NCBI GenBank assembly: GCA_030272155.1 | Contig: CP126191.1 | Location: forward strand, 3,742,501-3,806,500 | DNA from: Tetradesmus obliquus | Taxonomy: Eukaryota; Chlorophyta; Chlorophyceae; Sphaeropleales; Scenedesmaceae | Length of the DNA stretch: 64,000 bases | Reading direction: 5' to 3' | Shown: piece by piece, positions 28,401-39,422 of the stretch | Position numbering within the stretch: the stretch's first letter is position 1 | Layout: every line of letters begins with the position of its first letter | Translations under genes and position numbers: made by a program | The notes under the pieces: generated by a model | Databases searched by the model: none | What the model saw: only the letters and a program-made list of their open reading frames with translations | What the model was told of the DNA's origin: nothing

Positions 28401-30971
28401 TTGCCGGCTTTACTGCTGAGTTGGCCATCAGCAACTGCTCTGTTCTGCACAACAGAACCGCGATCATCGGGGGTGGAGCATTGCTGGTCGGCAAATCTGT
28501 GCTGCGCTTGAACCCTGGTCACACAGTCATATCAGGCAATGCTGCCGCAAAGTATGGTGGTGGAGTGGGTGCTCTCAGCAGTGGATTTGACGTTGATGAT
28601 TTGCTGGCTGTTACAAGCAACAACACTGCACGCTATGGTGCAGACGTTTCCGTGGTCGAAACCAGCCTTGCACTGATTGGCAACACGTCCATGCATGGGT
28701 TTGTCAGTGGGCCAGGAGCAGGCGAGGGTATCTTGCCGTTGACATTGCAAGTGTCCGGCCACCATGGCCTGCCTTGTGAAGGCGCTGCAGTGACTGCCGC
28801 CCTTGATGGCATGTACTCGTTGGGAACCAGCTCATCTGACAAGCGTGGCAGGGTGGAGATGTTCCTGCGCGTGCAGCAGCCGCCAGGGTTGTACAATATA
28901 ACATTCAAGTTAGCCGACAGCCCTGGCGTCACACCAGCAGTACTCAGCCTTCAGGTTCGGCCTTGCATGCGCGGCGAGGTTGCGCCTACTCCAGGCACCT
29001 GCCTGGCGTGCCTGCCAGGCTCCTACAGCCTTGACCCCAGCCAGCGGGAGTGCCAGCCCTGCCCGCTAGGAGCAGACTGCCCTGGTGGTGCTGCCATCTT
29101 GCCGCTGCCTGGCTGGTGGCACAGCGCAGCAGACTCGGCACAGATGCACACAGGTGAGGCATGGCAGCAGGTGGACGCCAGTCTTGTTCTGCAAGCGCAG
29201 GCGTATGCACATGCATGCGCTGGCTGGTGAGCACACAGGTGCTTACACAAACTCAGCGCGAAATGAAGAGTCTGCAACTGAGACGCGCGTGCACACACTT
29301 GCCGGAGGTGGCATCTGTGAAGCATGGCAGGTTGCCGTTGTTGCTGGAAGCATGATGTGCCTACTGTGCGTGTCACCTTGTGATGTCCTTGCTGCAATGT
29401 TGCCTGCATGAGCTTTGCTCCTGATCCTGCTGCTGCTGCTGCTGCTGCTGCCATCATTGCTGCCGCGGTGCAGGTGTCCCAGTGCAGAAGCATGTCAGGG
29501 CAATGGAGCAGCACTGCGAGCATGCGCAGGGGATGACATGTGCAGGAACAGTCACAGCAGCTACCACAATCTGCAGTGTTCTGCAGCATACACTGGCAAT
29601 GTATGTGGCAAGTGTGCTGATGTGTATGGCGCCACCAAGCCATTCAGCTGCAGAGCTTGCATGAAGCCGTCTGTGATTATTGCATTGTATGCTGTCTCAG
29701 CGGTGGTGCTGCTGGGATGCATCAAACTGTTGCTGCACTTCACACTTGTAGACACTTCAACTGCACGGCAAGGAGAGCAGCAGCCGCCAGCAGAGTTGAT
29801 CCGGTGCTTGGTGTTGTATGGGCAGCGCATGCTGATTGTGGCTTCGCTCAGTGTTGACTGGCCGGCGACCCTTAAATATCCGCTGCGTGTCGTGGCTTGG
29901 GTGTGGTCCAGCTCCTCTCCTGAGACACTTAGTGCAGACTGCATTCTGCCAGCTGTCAGCAAACTACCCCTAGCTGCGCAACGGGGTGTGTTCTACCTCA
30001 GCATGCCGGTTGGCATGCTGTTGGTGCTGCTGCTGTTGGAAATTGTGCTACACACCAAGTGTTGTCTATCCTTCAGCAGGCCTGGCACTGCCCGCAAGCT
30101 GCTGCCACGTCTCGGCAGCAGCACCATGGTTGTGCTGTTCTTCTTCCTGCCGTCTCTGCAGCGCACACTGTTTGGTGTGTTTGCATGCATACCGCTGGGT
30201 CAGCCTGCAACATGGCCCTATGTGGCTGAGGCCGTTGGCTCGTTTTGGGTGTATGACACCGACACCATATGCTTTGGCACAGTATGGCACAGGGGTCTGG
30301 CGCTTGGGCTGGGCGTGCCACTGGTTGCTCTGCTGTGCGTAGGCCTTCCCGCAGTGATAGTTTATGTCACATTGTCTAACAAGACTCGCCTGGATGACGC
30401 TAGTTTCAGGCGCAGCCGGGGTTTCCTCACGCAGTCGTACCGCCTAAGGTTCTGCTGGTGGGAGGCAGCAGAGGTTACAGAGACGGCTGTGTTGGTTGCC
30501 ATCAGCGTGTTTGGTGTGAATCTGGGTCCGTTCTACCAATGCCTGCTGATGGCGGTTGCTCTCATGCTAATAACACACCTGCGACTGGGGTTCAAGCCGT
30601 ACCTGCACAAGCAGACAGGCAGGGCAATGGTGCGCAACACACATTGTCTCCTGCTGACCACATTGGCTGGCCTGTCATTTTTGGCTTACGGTCCTGTCAT
30701 ACCTGGTGCTGCATACGGGCTGGCTATGGGTGGCATTGTGCTGGCGGTGAACCTTGTGTATGTGTGCAGTGAGCTGTGGCAGCTGCTGAGGCTCATTGAC
30801 TGGCTGGTGCTGCGTGCTGCAATCAGCAAGACCACCCACGCAGTGCAGTGGTGCTTGCAGCTCATGGGGCTGAGCATGCACCGCGCCAAGATGCACCTGC
30901 CGATCCGCAGTGCAGCTGCAAGCGCTGGGAAGTCAGCTGATAGACCAGGGGCGCCAGTGGCGTGTCCTTAG
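22435..30971 (+). pseudogene. Copy B: broken inverted duplicate of copy A
   Basis: Recognisable exons: 22435-23098, 23316-23584, 23848-24006, 24256-24347, 24651-24794, 25126-25217, 25461-25608, 25876-25964, 26269-26399, 26685-26840, 27203-27442, 27886-28125, 28343-29153, 29474-30971. Most lengths equal those of copy A (269, 92, 92, 148, 89, 156, 240, 1498). Lesions against copy A: TGG to TAG at 22939-22941; a 4-base deletion near 24733; a 17-base deletion near 26385; and a 2-base gain near 29146 that shifts the last junction. Exon 3 is a chimera of copy A exons 3 and 5. The start, signal peptide (TVLLAIAVPTVSCQAQ) and last exon are well kept, so the decay looks recent. A shortened or read-through product is possible, but a full-length one is not. 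Confidence 0.75.
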
Positions 30972-32443
30972 CCAAGTAGCTGGCATGTGAGCAGTACTGC
31001 ATCCAGTTTGTCTGTTGGGTTGAAAGACAGGCAGTAGTTTGATGATGCTGGCCGACCTTCAAGTTTGGTCGATTATGAAGGTGTGCATGCTCTGTACGTG
31101 ACTAGCCAAACAGCTGCAGCTGTTGTTACAGTGCGTCATGAGACCATGCCTGCGTCACTGGCTGGCTGGCAGCGAATTTTTAGTTCCAGCCAGGGTTCAA
31201 ACCTGGCAGGAACTTCCTGCTAGGATGCTCTAATCATGAGTGTTGTGTGGACCAACCAGGAGGCGCCTGTGGCGCCTGGTGTAGCCCATACGCATTTACT
31301 GCAGCAAATTGCTAATAAAAAGCAGCAAGTTGCTGCACTGATGCACATGTGCAAATCGTGATGCACAGGCTGCTAACGCTGGGGTAGGATGCCTCAAGTG
31401 TCGAATGCCATACAACGCTCATAGCGTGGTGGCCGCCTGGTGGCTGCCTTTGCACCTGCAATTGCGGCAAAGCATGCCATCATGGGCCAGGTTACCGCCA
31501 GCGCGATGCATGCCAAGTTGGGTTTGAGCCTCAGTTGAGTTGACCGGATCAATGGAATCGTTACAGCAAACTTGCTGCAACCCCCAGGTAATGAGGAAAC
31601 GCTCTGGTTGCACACGATGTGTATGCTACAAGAGTACTGTGCAGCACACAAAAGATCAATGACAAATCAGAGGCATGTCAGGAGAAGCGGTGCTTATCAC
31701 TGCCTTTGAAATGGTGGTCCTTTGTTCCTGCAGGCACAATCCATGGCGCAGTGACCCTGCACTTTATGCTAGTGTCACTCAGCAACAACTGTTTAGCTTC
31801 TGGAGCCGTGAATATTCACACATTCACACATTGGTGTTGTGTCTGACTTACTCAGTCATGCTTTCCGCCTCCTCAGATAGTGACGCATTGTGCAAATGCC
31901 AAAAGGAATAGTTGGCAGGGAGACTTTTCTGAATATCATATCGCAGCTCCAGGTAGTATGTCCCGCTGCTGCATCACTAGGTCACGGCCTGCTGAGCCGC
32001 AGCAAAAACTGTGCCTGTTGACACCACAGCTTGCGGCCCTGCACTGCAATCCAGAGTGCATGCACTGAGGCCAACAGGCAGGTGCGTTCATCGGCTGGGT
32101 ACCGAATGTGACTGCTTGCACGTTGCAATACCAAATGGCAACGGACACATGTGAGTATGCATGGTTAGCAGCCGATGGTGCTGGTAGGTCAGGCAGATGC
32201 ACTTGGAGTTCATGTGCCGCCCTCCCCTGAACAGCCCTTCACCGCCCATTGAAAAATGGGTTTTAAAGCTTATTAATGGGGCAAGGCTCTGAGCGAGAAG
32301 CTCAACGCTACTGTTACATCTGTCTGTTACTTTTTCTTCCCGCTGAGACCAGATCTCTGCCGGGTTGACCTGTACAGAGCGATCGCAGCAGAGGGTCGCC
32401 TGCAGCTGAGTCGTTGCTGTCGTTTCTTACATCACAAATCAAA
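30972..32443. other. Intergenic region between copy B and the LHC gene
   Basis: About 30972-31260 is the outer end of the inverted duplication. The rest has no gene I can support. Near 32253-32267 a short inverted repeat (CCCATT / AATGGG) lies about 180 bases upstream of the LHC start codon and may belong to its promoter; I see no clear TATA box. Confidence 0.45.
31184..31239 (-). repeat. tRNA-like (SINE-like) fragment in the 3' flank of copy B
   Basis: Reversed partner of the fragment at 3150-3205. On the minus strand it reads TGATTAGAGCATCC, then a hairpin with one G-T pair, then GGTTTGAACCC. It sits at the same distance from the stop codon, so it was present before the duplication. Confidence 0.3.
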
Positions 32444-34605
32444 ATGGCAGCCGCTCTCCGCTCCTCTGCCCTGAGGGCACCCACCCGTGCCTCTCGCCCT
32501 GCCCGCAGCGCTGTGCGCGTGGCAGCAGCAGCTGGCAGGCCCACATGGCTGCCCAACCTGAACCCTCCCGCACACCTGAAGGGCGAGATGGCCGGAGACT
32601 TCGGTACGCTATAGGTGGCAAGATAGCTCGGGGTGCGATCGTGCTGAGCGATCAGCTGCTCAATGATTTCGCATCTATAATACGCAGGCTTTGACCCTCT
32701 TGGCCTGGGTGCCGATCCCGCGAGGCTCAAGTGGTGAGCAGCTGAAACTGCATCAGCAGCAGGGGCAGGAGGCAGATGATGATCTGGCAGGCAGCTGAAC
32801 ACCAAACAGTGGACAGCTCTCGACGCACGCAGCTAAAGCAGTCCTGATGCGGTTGGACTTCCGCTCATGGCAAAGCAGCACTGCTGGGCAGCAGTGGTTT
32901 GGCCAAACAGCAGCATGATGGACATGGAAGCCTGGGCAGGAACCTGCACCAGCAAGTGGTTCAATCCGGGCTTTCTCACTATAAAGCAGCCTGGCAGAAG
33001 CAGTTCATATCTATGCAACTACGGGCAAGATTCAAGCTCAGTGCACATGACAGCAGCTTGATCAGGATCATTAGCAGCAGCAGCTGCAGCAGCGTGTGCG
33101 GCACACCCACCTGTACCTGGCAACACACCAGCAACACAGCTCATGCCACTTACTATTTCTCCACTTCTTCCCGCCAGGTTTGCTGAGGCCGAGAAGACCA
33201 ACGGCCGCTGGGCCATGATGGCTGTGGTTGGCATCCTGGGCACTGAGCTGCTGGGCGTGCAGCCCAGCTGGTGGGAGGCAGGCGGCAAGGACTACGGCGT
33301 GCCCATGGGCCCCCTCACAGCCATGGAGTTCCTGGTAAGGGGGCAGCAGCAGCAGCAGCAGCGACAGCAGCAGCAGCAGCAGCAAAAGAATCAGAAGCAG
33401 CAAGAGAGAGTGATCTGGGGCAAGTGACCTGGTGCAGTGCCTGCAGGAACAGCAGCAGCAGCAGTGCGTTGGATGGATGTCGTGCCTTGCAGTTCAAGGG
33501 CATAGTGCGTAGGGCACTGCAGCAGCAGTGGTGAAACAGAAAGCGAACCTTTTTCAGCTTGCAGCGCGAAGGCGAGGCAGCAGAGTGGAGACCTGTGTGC
33601 AGCTCATGCAGTTGAGTGACAGTACAGTGCGGTGCAGTCTTGGTTTCCAGCAGCAGAAGGTGCAGCGATGTGGCTGTGTAGCGAGGAGGTCCAGCAGAAT
33701 GGCCAGGTTTGCCTTGGGTACTGTGCAGTCACATCAGTCGCTGCAGGAGACTGCTGCGTGCAGACAAGCAAACCTAGAGCAGCTGGTGGCCTGAACGACC
33801 CAGCTGTGCAGCAAAAGCACACAGACTGCTGTGCGTTACCAACAAGGAACTTCAGGCCTGCCGAACAATGCTTGTTCGCTTGCTCACTCCCTGATTGCTA
33901 CACGACTGGTTCCCTGTTATTCTTTGTTATGTGAACCTGACCTTGTGTGTGCTTCTTGCCTTGCTGCTGCTTCACCCTGCAGATCATGGGCTTCCTGGAG
34001 ACCAAGAGGTACCAGGGCTTCAAGGAGACTGGCTCAGTGAGTGGCCGCAGCAGGCATGAAGCAGCAGGCATGGCCACAGCAGGCATGAAACAGCAGGCAT
34101 GCAGACTCTTGTCAGGCATCAGATGCAGGCAGGGTCTCAGCAGCAGCAGCACCGGCAACAGGCGCGCAATTGTGGACACCTGCAGCCTTGAGTGCAGCAG
34201 CAGCAGCAGCAGCGATGAGTGCGGCCAGCACACACATCCAACAGATCGCAGACTGCTGCCGACATGCTGGCAGCGTGGGGGGTGTTTGCAGCAGCCGCTG
34301 CAAGCTGTTGGAGGCTTTGCACAGTTGCCAGGTGACGGTGCCTGGGTGTGCGGCCGGCCAGGACATGTGTTCAGCCAGCAGATCGCACACCCATGAGTAC
34401 ATGCAGCTGCGATGTGGTGCCCAAGCAAGCATGGCCAAGCCCTTGCTGCTCATCCGGCACTTGCTCACTGCTCACTGTGTGCGGCTGCTGCTGCCTGCTG
34501 CCTGCAGTCTGGCCTGATCAACCAGTTCCCCTTTGACCCAGCAGGCATGTACAGCAAGGACATGGCCGTGAAGGAGGTCAAGAACGGCCGCCTCGCCATG
34601 GTGAG

Positions 34606-34644
<39 letters not shown>

Positions 34645-35058
34645 CAGCTCAAGGCGACAGCAGGGCAGCAGCAGCAAAGCAAAGCAGCAGGTTCAGTGTG
34701 TATGTCGCTCCATCAATCAGCTTGCGCAGCTGCGCACAATGTCATTGACAGCAGCATGTGCAGCGCATCGTGCCAGTGGTCCGTCACAAGATACGCCAAC
34801 CTTGTTGCAGCGGCACCAGACCAGCCACGCAGCGAGTTCGTCCTAACTTACACATGACCTGTCGTGTCGAGTCATCTTCCTGCGGTCTCATTTCTTTCCG
34901 TGCTGTTGTTGTGCCTGCAGGTTGCCTTTGTCGGCTTTGCGGTGCAGGCCCTGGCCAGCCGCACCGGCCCCATCGAGGGCCTCACCAAGCACCTGAGCAA
35001 CCCCGGCTACAACATCACCTACACCCTGACCCACCTGCAGGACGTCAACACCTACTAA
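32444..35058 (+). CDS. Chlorophyll a/b-binding antenna protein, PSI (LHCA) type
   Basis: Six exons (32444-32603, 32688-32733, 33178-33334, 33983-34036, 34508-34600, 34921-35058) give 215 aa. The ATG has an AAAATGG context. Residues 1-35 are a chloroplast transit peptide rich in Ala, Arg and Ser. The mature part starts PTWLPNLNPPAHLKG and GDFGFDPLGLG, typical of light-harvesting proteins. Helix 1 holds EAEKTNGRWAM and helix 3 holds EVKNGRLAM, the paired Glu/Arg bridges that bind central chlorophylls; a third helix lies between (LTAMEFLIMGFLETKR). PSI-type assignment rests on the short length and N-terminal wording; the exact LHCA number is not clear. Helix 1 has Asn in place of the usual His at the chlorophyll 603 position. 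Introns carry CAG runs and short tandem repeats. Confidence 0.88.
34608..34641. repeat. (CAG)n microsatellite in LHC intron 5
   Basis: About eleven CAG units a few bases after the exon 5 donor site. A shorter interrupted array lies in intron 3 (33342-33387). Confidence 0.9.
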
Positions 35059-35489
35059 GTGTTGCCAGCAGCGGTGGAGGCAGTGTAACAACAGCGAGCA
35101 GTTACGTGTGGTGTGTGGTGGCACATCAGTGCAGTGCGGTGCACTCGCACTGCCCCGGCGATGCTGGTCTGTATCTTTTGTATGCGCCTGAGCAGGGCGG
35201 GCCGCAGTGTGTAGCTTGAGTGCTTCGGGTGTTGCATGCAGCACTGATTCAGACAGCGGCCGTGGGTGTGTTGGATGTAGGGTTTGTGGTGTAGGCAGGC
35301 TGCGCAGTGCCCTTTTTTGTGTGGGGCTGAGGTGTGGGGGCCTGTGCAAGTGTGCTGGGAGGCCTGTGTGGCCAGCAGGGCAGTTGAGGTGCAGCAGCAG
35401 CAGCTGCTGCAGGCCAGTTTGCAAGCTCAATGGAGAAGCTGCTGAGTTGGTGCCGTGCAGCTAGTTGAGTGGTTTGCTAAGGCCATGTG

Positions 35490-35494
35490 TGTAA
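35490..35494 (+). terminator. TGTAA poly(A) signal of the LHC gene
   Basis: TGTAA about 430 bases after the stop codon, preceded by the long GT-rich 3' UTR common in chlorophycean genes. The position is plausible for the transcript end; no nearer TGTAA occurs apart from a weak GTGTAAC context at about 35083. Confidence 0.45.
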
Positions 35495-35504
35495 CGACAC
35501 GCTG

Positions 35505-36322
35505 ACCATACCTGTACTGCGCTGCTTTTGACTGATGAGCCCTCCGTATGACCCAATCGAACAACTAAATGCTAGTCCAAAGTGAGGGGTCTCACAGCAA
35601 TGAGCATATGCAGTTGCCAGGAGTCCATAAGGTCGCTAGTGAGGTCACCAAGGTCCCCTGGGGCTCGTTCTTTTCAGCAAGTCCGTCACTGCTGCGATTG
35701 CATCACTGACAATGAGGCAAAGAGAAGACATACTGTAAAAGGACAAACTCATACTCGGTTTGCTGAGCAAACACGCTATTAACTTTGCTGAGGAAACACG
35801 CTATTAACAATGAACCTTCCTGAAGCCATGGCTGCCGGCCCGGCCACGGCCTGCTTGCTCGCAAGATCTGTTACCTAGGACAACTTTGAACGACCAACTC
35901 ACAGTTGCTCTGAGCAAGCAACCTGCATCCTAACCATGTTGTTAAGCCATCCAGCCAACGTTGGCTGTTAACAGCTGGCTTGATGTCAAACCAAACCACC
36001 TACCCCGCCATCCAACCACCTGCATCCCCTAACCAAACCACCTGCCAACCCACTCCACACTGCTGCAGCAGCCTTTCCCTAGCAGACACCGCCTCAACAG
36101 ATCAGGAGAAGGCCCTGCTGCGGGGCCACTGCCGCATCCAGCGCCCAGCTGCTTCCTTCCACTGCACGCCCGCAACAGGCCATTCGTACGACAGCTCTCG
36201 CGCAACGCACACTTGCCCGGTGCCTGCTAGCCTCCTGCAGCCTGCTGCACATGGCCTGCCGGGCCCCTGCCCATACTGCTGAACAGCAAGCATCATCCGA
36301 AGATATGACAAGCTTAAGCGCT
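35505..36322. other. Intergenic region between convergent genes
   Basis: Lies between the LHC 3' end and the stop codon of the minus-strand mitochondrial-protein gene. No exon is supported. It contains several AACCA/ACC-rich tracts (about 35985-36055) and probably the 3' UTR of the minus-strand gene. Confidence 0.5.
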
Positions 36323-39300
36323 TTATGGCACCAGCTTGGCCTTCACTGGCAGCGCTGTCAGCTCCGGTGGGTAGTAGCCCATCTTTGCGCGGTACTTCTG
36401 GCGGCGGTAGCGCAGCAGCGGCAGGAAGTGGTGGCTGAGGTTCTCCAGGCCCATCTGGTCCTTCACATACTCGCCCTGCAGGAGTTGCAAGCAGCACAAG
36501 GTGCACGCGCGCACAGAAGGGCGGCAAACAAAGAGGCAGGTGAGAACAGGGTTGAAGGTGTAGTTGATTCAAGCAGCGTGTCTGTAACATCATCAGCATG
36601 GGCGCCGCCTGGAGCTCTACAGCGCACACAATCCACACCCCGCAATGCTCTCTGACACCCAAAACACACACTGGTGCTGCAAGCTACGTTGTGCTGCAGC
36701 ACCACATGCATTTAACATGCCCCTCATGCCCACGCACCTGCTCGCAGTCTGCTGCCTGGAAGGCCTCGCGGTGCAGCCACACACAGGCAGATCTACCTGT
36801 CCCTGCTGCCCCTGAGCAGCACCGTTTCACACAGCACATGAAATCCTCCACCCGTGCCCCACCTGCTCGCAGTCAGCGCATCACCCACCCCATACTGCTA
36901 TTCAAACCTCCATCCACAAACACTGCTCTGCTTCTAGCTGCGCTGCGCTGCTGCACAACATGCCACCACACGCCCCTCATCCCCACGCACCTGCTCGCAG
37001 TCTGCCGCCTGGAACGCCTCGTGGTGCAGCAGGTCCAGGCCATGCGTGAGCTCCCAATCCAGCTTCTTGTACAGCAGCGGGTCCATGTGCGCATACGCGG
37101 CCTGCGGCAGGTCGAACTCAATGTGCTGCGCGATGTGGCGGCTCTGCTGCTGCAGCGTGAGCAGCCACGCCTCTTCCTCCTCGGCCTCAACCAGCTTGGC
37201 CTCCTCAGCGTCCAGCTCAGCCATCTCGATCTCAAAGCGCTCCTGCGGGTGTGAAAAAGTGTGGCAAGCACAGTGCGGCAAACAAAGTAATGAGTGAGCA
37301 AAGATGTGAAGGTTATGTGCCAGTAGCAGCAACAGCCACAGAGGATCGAACAAAAGCTCGCAGTCATTTAAATGCAGGTGGTCCGCTTTGCACGTCCCAA
37401 TCAGGTGTAAAGCGAGGAAAGCACATGGTGCATTGCTGTCCAGCTGCATGAAAGGTCACGCACACAGCATCATCATGCACCCAGTGGCTCCTACCCCTGG
37501 CATTCCTGCAAGTTGGTCTGCACCATTACATCGCGCAACACATCCTACTCAAACCCCTGGACCAGCCCCACCGCCGATATTGAACATATCACTGTCACAA
37601 CTCACACCCACCCCACCCCACCCCACCCACCTTGATCAGCTCAGGCAGCTCCAGCTCCTCGAAGCGGCTGTTGCTGGGGTCCGCCGCAAAGCGCAGCTGC
37701 GCGTCCACCACATACTCCAGGTAGGCGTGCCCCGCAGCCTCCTTGCGCGCCTGCTTCAGGCTGGCCACCTGGCCCGCCACCTCCTGCGCGTGGCTGGCCA
37801 TGCGCTGCAGGGGCGTGGCGGGGGAGCGCTGCGCAGCCAGCACGCCGTCCGCACTGCCCGTCAGCTCCTGCGGGTGGCATGGCGGAAGGTCGCAGATGGA
37901 GCAGTAGGTTGATGTGAGTCGTATGTGTGAACCTGAGGCGGTAGGTGCGTGCGCAGACCTGGGATGTGCAGGATCCTCCACGCCAGAGCTAGCTACATTA
38001 CGATGCTGAAAAGCAAGCTGCGCCATGTTGTGCAGCGCTGCTCCAATCATGCCGTGCAAGCCGGCCTGGCCCCCTCAGCAGCGCAGCCTGCCCCACCTTG
38101 AGCTTGGCAGCCAGCTCCGCCTCCTCCTGCTCGTACTTCTTGGCCAGCTTCATGCCCTCAGCATACATGTACCTGCACGGCAGCGGCATCAGCAGCAGCA
38201 ACAGCAGCATTAGCAGCTGTTTGAGCACAAGGCCGTGTGGACGACACCCCCGTTAACCGCTGAAGGTGCGGTTGCTGCAATGCTGCAAGCTGGTGTGCGG
38301 GTCCTGCTGACACCTCGTCAGCACTGGACGTTGCCACCTGATGCCAGATCTCTTCACGTCGTCTGCCCAGCACAGATGCGGCGCTATTGTCACACTGCGC
38401 TCACCACCCCAGCCCCTCCCCACTCCAACACAGTCCACCACTTCTGCACCCGCGCGCCGCGCACCTGTCTGGCGTGTACAGGTGCTCCGTGGTGGCGCGC
38501 GCCTCCTCACTCTTGAGCCTGTTGCTGCTGCCCTCGGGCGACAGCGTGGGGCCCAGCAGCTGCTCCAGCGCCCAGCCCTTGTCCTCAAGCTTGGACGCCA
38601 GGCCCACAGCCTCGGCCTCCTGCAGTGTGTGGCGATACGCGATGCAAATGCACCACGCATGAAAAGTGAGTGAACGAGGGGGTGTAGAGTAGGTGCGCAG
38701 TGGCATAGACCTGCCCACTTGTTTGCGTTGAAGAAAAAGTGGCAAGGCTCACAGCCTCACAGATGCACACTCTTCTGCAATTTGGTTTGTTTGATGCTCC
38801 AGTCTCTACAAACAGACACGCGCTGCAGGCGCCCTGCTTGAGACCAGCACCCGAGGTAACCTCAGCGCCCAGCTCAGTGACAGCACAAGAACAACACCAG
38901 ACGTTTCAATCACAAACACAGCACCCTGCCCCGCACCAGCTTGCTGACGGGGAACATGGCCATGACCTCCTGCCTGCCGCAGCGCAGCTCAGTGACAGAT
39001 TATCAAACAGTGAACACAAACACAACACCGGGCCCCGCACCTGCTCGCTGACGGGGAACATGGCCTTGACCTCATCCCTGCCCCTGCGCAGGAAGAAGCT
39101 GTCCATGGCGGCCACGCCAGCCAGGCGCTCGCCGTACGGCGTGGCCCCGCGGGACACCAGGTCCAGCAGCGAGTTGTACTTGTCGCTCACGTCCTGCGGT
39201 TTGCACAGGGAGGGGTTGGGTTGGTAAGCAAGGAAGTTCCAAGCGTGGAGAGTATGTTGTCAGACACGCGGCAGGGCTTCGTGGGCAAGCACACACAATG

Positions 39301-39374
39301 GTGGAACTGCTGATGAATGTAAAGAAGACGTTACAAGAGACCGGCGCCTTCTAGTGTAGCCAATTAAGCCAGAT

Positions 39375-39422
<48 letters not shown>

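Noticed and set aside
31730-31810. Short stretch reading like a beta-helix repeat (LSNNCLASGAVNI)
   Set aside because: Only about 25 residues, no reliable exon borders, and such Asn/Ser/Gly wording arises easily; not enough for a relic call.
36102-36671. 189-aa minus-strand frame at the end of the mitochondrial-protein gene
   Set aside because: A different register over the last exon and intron; the 36475-36323 exon joins the other twelve exons in frame instead.
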